NCBI GenBank assembly: GCA_002399285.1 | Contig: DHDI01000029.1 | Coordinates: 1 to 64,000 of the forward strand | Direction of reading: 5' to 3' | DNA: 64,000 nucleotides | DNA from: Thermoanaerobacterales bacterium UBA4880 | Lineage (GTDB): Bacteria; Bacillota; Thermoanaerobacteria; Thermoanaerobacterales; UBA4877 | In this document: one piece after another, positions 42,945 through 51,740 of the stretch | Layout of the letters: every line of letters starts with the position of its first letter | Position numbering within the stretch: position 1 is the stretch's first letter | Made by a program: the position numbers and the translations under genes | Notes under the pieces: generated by a model | What the model saw: only the letters and a program-made list of their open reading frames with translations | The model's database searches: none | What the model was told of the DNA's origin: nothing

Positions 42945-44069
42945 ATGGGGAAAATAATAAAAAATGCCCGAATACCCATCAATGGCATGATGGCGAAAGA
43001 CAATGACGTGCTTATAGAAGACGGCGTCATTAAATATGTGGGACAGCTGAGGGACGAAGAGCTTAAAGGCAGTGAGATAATAGATGCCTGCGGCCGTTAT
43101 CTGGTGCCGGGATTCATCGATTGTCACGCATCCAGCGGCTATAATGCCGATGAACTCAAGTATATGGCAATGGATTATGCCCGCAGGGGCGTTACGGGAT
43201 TTTATATGACTTTGGGACCGGAAAGCAATGAGGAATATTTCAGGGTATTTGAAGAATGCAGGAAGGCCTATGACAGCGATTATCCGGGAGCCCGCTTTTT
43301 GGGCATCCATCTGGAGGGTCCCTTTCTAAGCATGGAGAAGAAGGGAGCCATGGATGAGAATAAACTCAGACAGGTTGTGGCTCCCGAGGACGTGGAGGAA
43401 TTGATCGCCGCAGGGGCCGACCTCGTAAAGATAATAACATTATCCCCGGAATTGGAGGGAGCCTGCGAGGCGATCAATAAATTTACGGAAGCGGGAATAA
43501 CGGTTTCGATGGGACATTCCATGGCGACCTACGGCCAGGCCATGAAGGGCATACGGGCAGGAGCCACCCAGGTGACCCATATGTATAACGCGATGAGGCC
43601 GTTTGCCCATAGGGAAACGGGCATCATGGGCGCGGCGATCCTCAGCGATGATATATATTGCGCGCTCATAATGGATGGCGTACATGTCAGTGAAGAAGCA
43701 ATGAAAATACTGATAAAGGCCAAGGGAACGGATAAGATCATGGCGGTATCCGACGGAGAGATCAAGTTCGGCCATGATTCCTCAGACAGGGAAACAGAAG
43801 ACTTTATAATAAAGGACGGGGCGATCTACCTGAAAAACGGAGTGCTGTACGGCAGCACAAGGGACGTTGCGGATCATTTCAAAACTATAATTGTCAGACT
43901 TGGCTTGGGTATCCCCGATGCCGTGAAGATGACTTCCACCAACTGCGCGGAGCATATGGAGATAAGGAAGGGCAAAATCGGCAAGGGGTACGATGCGGAT
44001 TTCAATCTTGTGGACGATTCCTTCAACGTTTGTAAGACCTTCATATCAGGGCAGGAAATAAATCTATAA
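42945..44069 (+). CDS. nagA: N-acetylglucosamine-6-phosphate deacetylase-like amidohydrolase
   Basis: A 374-residue amidohydrolase of the NagA family. Conserved positions are Glu124 (HLEGPF), His191 (MGHSMATYG), His212 (THMYNAM) and the catalytic Asp270 (AVSDGE). The usual HxH at the first metal site reads His61-Ala-Ser63, so one ligand is lost. E. coli NagA also lacks this pair and uses one metal, so activity is plausible. The gene sits 40 bp after EIIA, implying that the PTS imports an N-acetylated amino sugar. No glucosamine-6-phosphate deaminase gene follows. It ends at a strong terminator. Confidence 0.88.
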   Translation: MGKIIKNARIPINGMMAKDNDVLIEDGVIKYVGQLRDEELKGSEIIDACGRYLVPGFIDCHASSGYNADELKYMAMDYARRGVTGFYMTLGPESNEEYFRVFEECRKAYDSDYPGARFLGIHLEGPFLSMEKKGAMDENKLRQVVAPEDVEELIAAGADLVKIITLSPELEGACEAINKFTEAGITVSMGHSMATYGQAMKGIRAGATQVTHMYNAMRPFAHRETGIMGAAILSDDIYCALIMDGVHVSEEAMKILIKAKGTDKIMAVSDGEIKFGHDSSDRETEDFIIKDGAIYLKNGVLYGSTRDVADHFKTIIVRLGLGIPDAVKMTSTNCAEHMEIRKGKIGKGYDADFNLVDDSFNVCKTFISGQEINL

Positions 44070-44090
44070 AAGAATACAAGCATAAAGAAT

Positions 44091-44140
44091 CTCCCGATCA
44101 GAATTTTGATTTTAATTCTGATCGGGAGGTTTTATTATAC
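44091..44140 (+). terminator. Strong terminator of mannose-PTS operon
   Basis: CTCCCGATCAGAATT pairs with AATTCTGATCGGGAG over 15 bp around a short loop and is followed by GTTTTATTAT. Confidence 0.92.
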
Positions 44141-44326
44141 ATGAGCGGGATTAAAATTTCATTGCCATGATACCATGTTAAAAACATATTTATCTTATAG
44201 CTGAGGAGTCCTGATTTTTAAATCTTATATTTGTTACAATTTGTATGATCTGTAAATTTTTATAATCATTGAAAACTAAATTCAACTAATCTATAATATA
44301 GATAAATATATATGAGGAGGGGTATT

Positions 44327-45730
44327 ATGGAAGATGTAAAGGAACTCATCAACAAAAAGGTCGACGAACTGAAAGATGAGCTGATACGCTCTACTCAAGA
44401 GGTAGTCAGGGCTAAGAGCGTGAACGGACCTAAGGAGCCGGGAAAACCTTTCGGAGAGGGCCCGGCCAATGCCATAGCGGCCGCTCTCAAAGTTTCGGAG
44501 GAACTGGGCTTTAAGACTAAGAATGTGGATAACTATGTGGGCTATGCGGAATATGGTTCGGGCAAAGAGCTGGTAGGCATACTTGGGCACATGGACGTGG
44601 TCCCCGAGGGCGACGGCTGGACATATCCGCCATATGCTGCAGAGATACATGACAATAAGATATATGGCAGAGGCACCATAGATGACAAGGGCCCGACCAT
44701 CGCGGCTCTGCTGGGACTCAAGGCCATAAAGGACCTGGGACTTCCCATAAGCAAGAGGGTAAGGATACTCTATGGTTCAAATGAGGAGCTGGGTTCCCAT
44801 GAGATCGAGTATTACCTAGAACACGACGAGCAGCCGGATACCGGGTTCACACCCGACGCCAACTTCACCGCCATATATGCGGAGAAGGGACTCACCCTGT
44901 TCGATCTGGTCATGAAATTCAACAAAAAGGCTTCGCCGGGCATAAAGATCAAGAGCATTACGGGCGGCGAGGTCAAAAACATGGTGCCTAGGATAGCAAA
45001 GGCCGTTTTGGAGGCGCAGGATGTCAAGAAAGTCGAAGGCGCCATAGACAGCTACAGCAAGGCTAAGGGAGTAGACCTGAGGTATGAAGCCGCAGGCAGC
45101 TGCCTCACCATAACGTCGGTTGGAGTAGCGGCTCACGGAGCACAGCCGGAAACGGGCAAAAACGCGATAATGCAGCTCTTCATGTTCTTAGACACCTTGG
45201 ATCTGGGGGATACAGACGTAAAGAAGTACATACACTTCTTTGCCGAGAACGTAGGCATGGAGACCAATGGAAAGAAATTCGGCGTATACCTCAAGGACGA
45301 TACCGGAGAACTTACTTTCAACATAGGCACGGTAAATGTCAGCGAGGACGAGGGCAGGCTGGGACTCAATATCAGATATCCCGTTACGCATACCTATGAC
45401 GATCTCATCAAGCCCTTCAATAAGAAGATCGAGGGCACGGGCATAGTGATAGAAAATATGGATGCCGCTGATCCTCTGTATTTCCCCAAGGATCATCCCC
45501 TCATCCAGACCCTGGCGAAGGTCTATCAGGATGTCACCGGAAAGGATGCCGTTCTCCTGGCCATAGGAGGAGGGACATATGCCAAGGAGATGAAGAACAT
45601 CGTGGCTTTCGGTCCCAATTTCCCAGGACAGAAGGAACTGGACCATCAGACGGACGAATATATAGATATCGACCATCTCGTATTGCTTGCCAAGATATAC
45701 GGCAACGCAATATATGAACTGGCTAAGTAA
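44327..45730 (+). CDS. pepV: Dipeptidase PepV (M20 family)
   Basis: A 467-residue cytoplasmic di-zinc dipeptidase with broad specificity for dipeptides, giving free amino acids for fermentation. Metal ligands are visible in GHMDVVPEGDGW (His, Asp), GRGTIDDKGP (bridging Asp), the catalytic and ligand glutamates in NEELGS, TPDANF, and a late GGGTYAKEM. The lid domain lies between residues about 190 and 360. GAGGAGG lies 7 nt before the ATG at 44327. It is monocistronic with a clean terminator. Confidence 0.94.
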   Translation: MEDVKELINKKVDELKDELIRSTQEVVRAKSVNGPKEPGKPFGEGPANAIAAALKVSEELGFKTKNVDNYVGYAEYGSGKELVGILGHMDVVPEGDGWTYPPYAAEIHDNKIYGRGTIDDKGPTIAALLGLKAIKDLGLPISKRVRILYGSNEELGSHEIEYYLEHDEQPDTGFTPDANFTAIYAEKGLTLFDLVMKFNKKASPGIKIKSITGGEVKNMVPRIAKAVLEAQDVKKVEGAIDSYSKAKGVDLRYEAAGSCLTITSVGVAAHGAQPETGKNAIMQLFMFLDTLDLGDTDVKKYIHFFAENVGMETNGKKFGVYLKDDTGELTFNIGTVNVSEDEGRLGLNIRYPVTHTYDDLIKPFNKKIEGTGIVIENMDAADPLYFPKDHPLIQTLAKVYQDVTGKDAVLLAIGGGTYAKEMKNIVAFGPNFPGQKELDHQTDEYIDIDHLVLLAKIYGNAIYELAK

Positions 45731-45743
45731 TCTTATTTGTATT

Positions 45744-45769
45744 AACCGGGCTTTTGGCCCGGTTTTTTT
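45744..45769 (+). terminator. Terminator of pepV
   Basis: AACCGGGC, TTTTG loop, GCCCGGTT, TTTTTT. Confidence 0.93.
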
Positions 45770-45799
45770 ATATGCACATATAAAGTCCCGCCATAAATG

Positions 45800-45847
45800 T
45801 TAAATTTAGTTAACCAATGCATTATATGTATATACCCATGATATAAT
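45800..45847 (+). promoter_or_regulatory. Possible phased TTAA repeats and -10 box of the YcdB/SLH gene
   Basis: TTAAAT at 45800 and TTAACC at 45810, ATTATA at 45821, and TATAAT at 45842. The spacing is less regular than in the other arrays, so this is a weak example. Confidence 0.3.
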
Positions 45848-45878
45848 AAGTACAGGAAGATAAAGGAGGGAACAGAGA

Positions 45879-47981
45879 ATGAAAAAGATAATATCCTGTA
45901 TATTGACGGCTATCATGCTTATCGGTATGTTCGCCATGCCGGTATTTGCCAAAGATGCCTCATACTCCGCGGAGAAGGCGAAAAACCTTATATCGGAGAT
46001 ATCCGGAGTAAAGGCGGATAAGTTTTCCGCGAACCTGAATCCGAGGTATGACAAGGCAAACGGACAGATGTGGAATATCTACTACGGCGATCAGGACATC
46101 AATGTCAGCGCCGGCGTAGACGCCGATTCGGGCGAGCTTATAAACTACTACTGCAACGATAACTATTATCCCGGCAGTAAGCAGATCAATGTTCCGGCGT
46201 ATACGCGGGACGAACTGAAGGATACCGCAGCCGGATTCTTAAAAAAATATGCCGCTGACAAATATGATAAGGTGGACAAAAACGTCGATTACCAATATGG
46301 ATATTACTCCGCAGGGAATGGCTCCCCCACCTATACCTATCACTTCAGCAGGAAGCTGGAACAGACAGGCAGTATGGGCGGAGGGGTGGACATAGTCGTC
46401 GACTCCTCTACGGGCAAGGTGACGAGCTACTACATCGACTGGACAGACATATCCAAGGTGGATACTAATGGCCTGCTGAGTAATGACGAGGCAGCGAAGA
46501 AACTGAAGGATGTATATGGGACCTATCTTGTCCAGCAGCAGATATGGAGGGACAACAAGCCGGAGAAAAAGCTGATGTATGCCCCTGCCAATAATGCCGG
46601 AATCTATCCTCTGGCTACGGGAATAAACGCCAAGACGGGGGAGCCCGTAAGCTATGACGGCCAGGCCTATGAGTCAGCCAGGGAAGAATATAAAATAGAC
46701 AGCGTGAATGAACTCGCCCCGCTGGGCAAGATGGACGATAAAAAGGCAAGGGACTTTGCAGAAGCATACATCAAAAGCATGGGCAAGGACCCGGCAAAGT
46801 TCACGCTGAATGTAAATATTACCGAGGACTATGACAATAAGAAGATGAGCGTATATAACATCAACGGGAATTACGGAGACAAAAACGGCAACAGCAATAT
46901 CAGCGCCGTCATCGAAGCGGCAACGGGCAAGGTTCTGAACCTCAACTACGGAGAGTGGAACAATCAGGACAAACCGGCCGACGACGTCAAGGACATCGGC
47001 ATCGACAAGGCCGTTCAGATTGCAAAGGACCGCATATCCAAGATAAAATTGCCCTTTGGCAATACACTGCTGGTTTCCGGCAAGGATTATAACTATAGCG
47101 TAACATTCATCATGTTTGAGGATGGGGTACTGTACCCGACCAATACTGCGAACGTGAGTTTTACCAATGATGGAGAGATATCCGGCTTCAACGTCAACTA
47201 CGGCGATCCCGAGAAGGCGGATACCTCAGGCATCATCACCATGGAGGATGCCAATGCCAAACTGTCAAAATATCAGAAACTGCAGCTGACCTTTATAATA
47301 CCGAGGGATCAGTATACAGGCAATATAACCGGAGATCCCATACCCGTCTATCAGTTATCCTATCTGAATGGATTTGGAATAGACGCCAAGACCGGTGAAT
47401 TTGTGGGATATGATGCCAAAAATCAGCCTACGGTGCCGGGAGAGGAATTTGATCCGTATCAAACGATAAAGGGAGACAAGAATGAAAAGATCCTGAAGAT
47501 ATTCGTCGATACTTCGATCATGCCGCAGCCCGTACCTGTGCCCGGCGATGCCTTGACTGTGGGCAATGCCGCGGCGATACTGCGCAAGGTTTACGTACCC
47601 GACTATTACTATAAGCCGGTGACTTATGATGCACAGGGCGGAGCCGAGGAGGACACGTCCGGACAGACGGAAGCGATAGCGGTGCTCAAGTCCTACGGCA
47701 TCATAAAGGAAGATGTCAAACCGGCCGATAAGGTGACGAGAGCCCAGCTTGCTCTATGGCTTTCCAGAGCGATGGGGTATGACAAGATCACAAATTCCGA
47801 CATAGTCTTTGATTCGGTGATCAAGGATATAGACGGACTGGATAAAGAAGTCAGGAACAGCGTCAATATCATGACCTCTTTAAAGATAATGAGCGCAGCG
47901 GACGGACAATTCGCGCCCAATGATTCCATGACGTTTTCAGACTTCTGCGCGGCCGTGTACAGCGCCATGAAGAATATGTAA
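45879..47981 (+). CDS. Secreted YcdB/YcdC-repeat protein with S-layer homology domain
   Basis: A 700-residue cell-surface protein. The signal peptide ends after VFA near residue 24. The central part contains repeated YcdB/YcdC-type (PepSY-like) modules, each with a strand pattern such as VDADSGELINYYCN, VDSSTGKVTSYYIDW and IEAATGKVLNLNYGEW. The C-terminal 180 residues carry SLH motifs (EAIAVLKSYGII, VTRAQLALWLSRAMGYDKI, then SLKIMSAADGQFAPNDSM) that would bind pyruvylated wall polymers. Function is unknown; PepSY-like modules are often protease-inhibitory or regulatory. AAAGGAGGG precedes the ATG. Confidence 0.9.
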   Translation: MKKIISCILTAIMLIGMFAMPVFAKDASYSAEKAKNLISEISGVKADKFSANLNPRYDKANGQMWNIYYGDQDINVSAGVDADSGELINYYCNDNYYPGSKQINVPAYTRDELKDTAAGFLKKYAADKYDKVDKNVDYQYGYYSAGNGSPTYTYHFSRKLEQTGSMGGGVDIVVDSSTGKVTSYYIDWTDISKVDTNGLLSNDEAAKKLKDVYGTYLVQQQIWRDNKPEKKLMYAPANNAGIYPLATGINAKTGEPVSYDGQAYESAREEYKIDSVNELAPLGKMDDKKARDFAEAYIKSMGKDPAKFTLNVNITEDYDNKKMSVYNINGNYGDKNGNSNISAVIEAATGKVLNLNYGEWNNQDKPADDVKDIGIDKAVQIAKDRISKIKLPFGNTLLVSGKDYNYSVTFIMFEDGVLYPTNTANVSFTNDGEISGFNVNYGDPEKADTSGIITMEDANAKLSKYQKLQLTFIIPRDQYTGNITGDPIPVYQLSYLNGFGIDAKTGEFVGYDAKNQPTVPGEEFDPYQTIKGDKNEKILKIFVDTSIMPQPVPVPGDALTVGNAAAILRKVYVPDYYYKPVTYDAQGGAEEDTSGQTEAIAVLKSYGIIKEDVKPADKVTRAQLALWLSRAMGYDKITNSDIVFDSVIKDIDGLDKEVRNSVNIMTSLKIMSAADGQFAPNDSMTFSDFCAAVYSAMKNM

Positions 47982-48009
47982 TATCATTCATGACATTCGG
48001 ATAACATAG

Positions 48010-48041
48010 CAGGCCTTGCACGATTTGTTACGGTCTGCCGT
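48010..48041 (+). repeat. Dispersed repeat family B, copy 7 (right end)
   Basis: CAGGCCTTGCACGATTTGTT then ACGGTCTGCCGT: the right half of the family. Confidence 0.65.
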
Positions 48042-48045
48042 GGTT

Positions 48046-48088
48046 AATACCACCCCAAATGGAGAAGGATAATTGGGGTGGTATTTTT
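48046..48088 (+). terminator. Terminator hairpin overlapping the dedA ribosome site
   Basis: AATACCACCCCAA (48046-48058) pairs perfectly with TTGGGGTGGTATT (48073-48085), followed by TTT up to the dedA ATG at 48089. The hairpin ends the SLH-protein transcript, and its right arm contains the only ribosome-site-like sequence (GGGGTGG) of dedA. Confidence 0.8.
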
Positions 48089-48682
48089 ATGGACTTTATT
48101 TATAACTTGGTCATCAATTACGGATACTATGGGCTCTTTATCTGGACGGCGTTCGACGGCACGGGAATCCCCAATCCCGTCCAGATAGCCCTTCTGGCAT
48201 CGGGCTACATGGTGTCCAAAGGACTTATGAAGTCATACGCCGTTGTGGCTATCGCCACGCTTGGCAACCTCACGGGAAACCTCATCGCATATTATACCGG
48301 CTTTTACGGCGGCCGTCCGGTGCTGGAGAAGTACGGAAAGTACCTGCACATCGGCGATGAGGACATAAGAAAAGTGGATAAATTGTTCGACAGGTACGGC
48401 GGGGTGATAAACATGGTCAGCCGCTGGATAGGCATAACCAGGACGCCCGCCATTTGGGCCGCGGGCATCACACGCATGGACGTGAGGAAGTATGCATTTT
48501 TTTGCCTTGCCGGCGACCTGGCCTGGGCTGTTGTTCTGACCTATTTTTCCTATACGTTTTCCAAAAATATAGACGTATTCACCGCCCTGCCGATGGGCGT
48601 CAAGGTGCTTGCTGGAGCGGCGGCAGCGGCAGTGGTCATCTTGGCCTGGGCAGTGTTCCTGAAGTATTACAAAAAGAAATAG
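48089..48682 (+). CDS. DedA family membrane protein
   Basis: A 197-residue DedA/VTT-domain protein, a family implicated in flipping undecaprenyl phosphate or phospholipids across the membrane. The features are GYYGLFIWTAFDGTGIPNPV at the N-terminus, GNLTGNLIAYYTGFYGGRPV, the conserved arginines in VSRWIGITRTPAIWAAGITRM, and two C-terminal hydrophobic segments. The start at 48089 is preferred by similarity to family N-termini; an ATG 30 nt upstream lies within the terminator loop. The ribosome site is inside a hairpin arm, so expression may depend on RNA folding. Confidence 0.88.
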   Translation: MDFIYNLVINYGYYGLFIWTAFDGTGIPNPVQIALLASGYMVSKGLMKSYAVVAIATLGNLTGNLIAYYTGFYGGRPVLEKYGKYLHIGDEDIRKVDKLFDRYGGVINMVSRWIGITRTPAIWAAGITRMDVRKYAFFCLAGDLAWAVVLTYFSYTFSKNIDVFTALPMGVKVLAGAAAAAVVILAWAVFLKYYKKK

Positions 48683-48697
48683 GCAGATAGCGCAGAT

Positions 48698-48799
48698 TTA
48701 CCGCAGGCCGGATATGAATATGCAGTTATAGCCGCCGTAGTACTCCCGGGTCTGCTGGTCGGCAAATATGACGGTCTTCCCGGCTATCATCTCGGGAGG
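48698..48799 (-). pseudogene. Short unexplained coding-like remnant
   Basis: A minus-strand frame reads GKTVIFADQQTREYYGGYNC up to a stop at 48698. It overlaps the 3' end of the truncated ABC gene in another frame. It looks like the C-terminus of an unrelated protein left after a deletion. The family is not recognised. Confidence 0.25.
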
Positions 48800-49248
48800 T
48801 TTGACTTAAATGCAATGACTATGACGCCCGTGATGATGAATATATCCTTTATTAAAATCCCCGCGAAGGTCACATAGAAGTCGACAAATTGCTGCGTATC
48901 GTTGCCGATGGTCTGCGTCAGACTGTCGATGTCAAACCGCTTGACCTGCCCGCAGTCGATGTCTATTATCTTTGCACTCAAACCGTATTTTAACTGAGAC
49001 GATATATCCCAATAAACCCTGCTGCTATATATGGTGTTTACTAAACCTACCAATACCTTGCCCAGTATCAGCACGCCCGCGACAGCCAAAAGTTTCCCTA
49101 TGGCAGGCGCGGCTTTATACAGCTCGTCTATTATCTTGGAAATGTAGACGGGATACAATATCTGCAGCGATCCCACGAGTAATATTAAGATGTAGTTTGC
49201 GCCTATCCTTAGCCGGTTTTTCCTGTTCAGCAGATTCAAATTCTCCAT
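48787..49248 (-). pseudogene. Truncated ABC exporter (N-terminal membrane part only)
   Basis: A 153-residue frame contains the first three membrane helices of an ABC exporter half-transporter (LILLVGSLQILYPVYISKII, the coupling-helix region YSSRVYWDISSQLKYGLSAK, DSLTQTIGNDTQQFVDFYV). The frame then stops, and no nucleotide-binding domain is present downstream. Full-length relatives are near 550-600 residues. The start with AGGAAAAGG upstream is intact, so a fragment may still be made. The break adjoins another unexplained gene remnant, consistent with a deletion joining two genes. Confidence 0.8.
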
Positions 49249-49382
49249 ACATAAAACCTTTTCCTAAAGTATTTATTTTAACATACCGCACTGTGTGAAT
49301 TAACGCAAACAGCATAGAATAAATTTTGCTGTTATTATATAATATTAGAAATAGTCTTGATGTTATGAAGGGAAGAGTTTTA

Positions 49383-49940
49383 ATGGAAGCAGGGAAAAAG
49401 AGGAGATTGATCTTCTCGTCAGTTACCCTATGTATTTTAATTGCGGCCGTGCTGCTTTATTTAAACAGGCCTGCCCAGGCTGTTAATATAAATGACGATT
49501 TTTTTGTCAGTAAAATTACCAGCGATGCTGATTTTATAGACTCGGGCACAAGTAAGTATTTCACTTATACGGCCACGGTAAGGGTCGATGATTCCAGGGG
49601 CGCGTATGATTTAGTACCGGTAGATTATATAATAGATGTAACTCCCAAGGCGCCGGATACCTTTCCGAATGTCCTTGTGACGGCATTTTTGGACGACAAA
49701 ATGCAGAACTGGATAGTCACCGACAACGTCTTATATTTCGGCACTAAAAAGACGGAGCAAATTACTATAAGAAAGAACAACAACACCGGTATTGTCACGG
49801 GGAAGACGGCCTGGATAAAGAGCGGATATGACAGAGATGCACTTGAAAGGGATTTGAAACTGCCGATCAAAGTCAAGGTATCATGGGAAGGCAATACCGA
49901 GTATGCGGTCATATCGAACGCTGGCGTTCAATTTAAGTGA
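49383..49940 (+). CDS. Membrane-anchored protein of unknown function
   Basis: A 185-residue protein with a basic N-terminus (MEAGKKRR), one membrane segment (residues about 9-25) and an extracytoplasmic beta-rich domain (KYFTYTATVRVDD, DLVPVDYIIDVTPKAP, NVLVTAFLDDKMQNWIV). I see no known catalytic motif. GAAGGGA lies upstream of the ATG at 49383, which is preferred to an in-frame ATG 57 nt earlier. A strong terminator follows. Confidence 0.7.
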   Translation: MEAGKKRRLIFSSVTLCILIAAVLLYLNRPAQAVNINDDFFVSKITSDADFIDSGTSKYFTYTATVRVDDSRGAYDLVPVDYIIDVTPKAPDTFPNVLVTAFLDDKMQNWIVTDNVLYFGTKKTEQITIRKNNNTGIVTGKTAWIKSGYDRDALERDLKLPIKVKVSWEGNTEYAVISNAGVQFK

Positions 49941-49950
49941 ATAGTTATTT

Positions 49951-49999
49951 AAAAAGTCCATTTATGAGTAAACTGCTCGATTCATAAATGGACTTTTTT
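49951..49999. terminator. Bidirectional terminator
   Basis: AAAAAGTCCATTTATGA (49951-49967) pairs with TCATAAATGGACTTTTT (49982-49998). It lies between the convergent unknown gene and the YjeM-like permease gene. Confidence 0.92.
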
Positions 50000-50003
50000 A
50001 GTA

Positions 50004-51509
50004 TTACCGCTGTCCTTTAGACAGGCTGCGCTCGTATCTGCCATACATCAGCCAGGCCACGATGGAGAAGAAGGCCGGGCCTGTGATCATCCACAGTGTG
50101 GAGCTCAGGTCGCCGGTCATGGCGGGCTGTATTATGGTGAACAGGTTGGCGAATCCCACCGTGACCGCGGAGATAAGTGGGGCGGCCAGGGCGCTGCGCC
50201 GGGTCTTGTATATTTCAAAAGGCCGGGCCAGCTCCTTCTTTGCCTTGAACGCCGGGAAGGAGCCGCACAGGAACAGGTAGGGCAGCGTCATCGACACGTT
50301 GGCCATGAGCACCAGGCGGGTGAAAAATACCTGGGCGGCGTCTCCGCCAAAGGAGGTCAAAAAGATGACTGCGGCGATGAGAGCGCACTGTATCCATATG
50401 GCGAACGAGGGAACGCCGTTTTTGACCTCGGCCATCCGGCCGGGCCACAATCCCTTCGGAGTGCCTTCGATAAGCTGCTTTAAGGGTGAATAGCTGAATG
50501 TGAAGAAGGAGCCCATCATCGACAGGAACATGGATATCCCCACATACCTGGCCATCCAGCAGCCGGCGGTCAGGGAGGCGGCGCTGCTCAGGCCCGCGGC
50601 CAGGCCGATCTGGTATCCCAGATTGTTCATTATCACATACAGCGCATTGGCGATGTTTATATTATCCGAGGCAAGGACGTTGTCCCAATGTGTAAATATA
50701 CCGACGGCGAATATCCCGAGGGAATACCCGACCGTGATTATGGCGGCCGATATGGCAAGCCCTTTGGGGAAGGTCACCGCCGCATTTTCCGTCTGGTCCA
50801 CCACGCCCCCGGTCACTTCCGTACCGCCGTAGGCGAAAATGGCGAAGACTGCAAACGAAAGCATAGCCGGCAGAGAGCCGTATTGAGGGTTGGGAGACCT
50901 TACGAAGGACATAGTCGAAGTCACCGGTTGGGCGAGCTTTCCGCCGTTTGCTATCAATACAAAAAAAGCGCCGGCCAACAGTACGGCATTTAAAAGGGCA
51001 ACGGCTCTCCCGCCCGCAGAGGTGATCCTCGATATACTGCCAAGGCCCCTGCTTGTCACCGCCGTTACCAGTACGATCAATGCGATGCCAAGCAGCCCGA
51101 GCACCTGCGTGGAGTTGAGGCCCAGAAGCGACAGCGAGGGAGTCCTGTCGCTGCCGAATATGGCGTTGGACAGCGGCACCCAGACGGTGGAGCAGATGTT
51201 GACCATCCATATTATGTAGGCGGCATACTGCATGAAGGTCCCTATAAAGGCATACCTGGGACCGGAGGATCTCTCCATCCATGTATACATGCCGCCGCTC
51301 TCGTCCTTGAAAGCCGATCCGTACTCGGCCATCATGAATGTGAAGGGTATAAAAAAGGTAATGCCGGACAGGATATACCAGGGAATCGCCGCGTATCCCA
51401 TCAGATAAAAGGAACGCGGGATATTGTTGAAGCCGAATACCGAGGTAAGTACCATGAGTACCAGCGGGACAAGTTTTAGCTTTTTGCTGCCGGTCGTCTC
51501 TTTTTGCAT
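50004..51509 (-). CDS. APC-family amino acid permease (YjeM-like)
   Basis: A 501-residue transporter with 12 or more hydrophobic segments. The first helix holds the APC motif in VLMVLTSVFGFNNIPRSFYL; FAIFAYGGTEVTGGVVDQTE is the conserved helix-6 region of glutamate/GABA antiporter-like members, closest in style to YjeM. The substrate is unknown but presumably an amino acid, in keeping with the fermentation genes nearby. The ribosome site is weak. It diverges from the zinc transport operon. Confidence 0.88.
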   Translation of the reverse strand: MQKETTGSKKLKLVPLVLMVLTSVFGFNNIPRSFYLMGYAAIPWYILSGITFFIPFTFMMAEYGSAFKDESGGMYTWMERSSGPRYAFIGTFMQYAAYIIWMVNICSTVWVPLSNAIFGSDRTPSLSLLGLNSTQVLGLLGIALIVLVTAVTSRGLGSISRITSAGGRAVALLNAVLLAGAFFVLIANGGKLAQPVTSTMSFVRSPNPQYGSLPAMLSFAVFAIFAYGGTEVTGGVVDQTENAAVTFPKGLAISAAIITVGYSLGIFAVGIFTHWDNVLASDNINIANALYVIMNNLGYQIGLAAGLSSAASLTAGCWMARYVGISMFLSMMGSFFTFSYSPLKQLIEGTPKGLWPGRMAEVKNGVPSFAIWIQCALIAAVIFLTSFGGDAAQVFFTRLVLMANVSMTLPYLFLCGSFPAFKAKKELARPFEIYKTRRSALAAPLISAVTVGFANLFTIIQPAMTGDLSSTLWMITGPAFFSIVAWLMYGRYERSLSKGQR

Positions 51510-51668
51510 TGTATCACATCCGTAGTTTATATTTATACAAAATAGTAATGTTTTAAATTATATCACCCTGTTTACATTATTACAATAGTAAGAAATACTA
51601 TAACATCTCATAATAAACATAGTAAAATTTTTTAATATGTTGATTTTACTTAATAATGCTTAGGCAGC

Positions 51669-51698
51669 TTGACGATGTAAATATGCGTATGCTATAAT
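51669..51698 (+). promoter_or_regulatory. Sigma-A promoter of the znu operon
   Basis: TTGACG, 18 nt, TATAAT, 42 nt before znuA. Confidence 0.75.
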
Positions 51699-51710
51699 AA
51701 CCATTACAGA

Positions 51711-51725
51711 TGCAAACTATTTGCA
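51711..51725 (+). promoter_or_regulatory. Palindrome in znu leader, candidate Zur operator
   Basis: TGCAAA, CTA, TTTGCA: a perfect 6-3-6 inverted repeat starting about 12 bp after the -10 box, where bound repressor would block initiation. The last gene of the operon is a Fur-family regulator. It differs from the usual Firmicute Fur-family 7-1-7 box, so the match is inferred from position. Confidence 0.5.
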
Positions 51726-51740
51726 ACTTGAGGTGAATCT

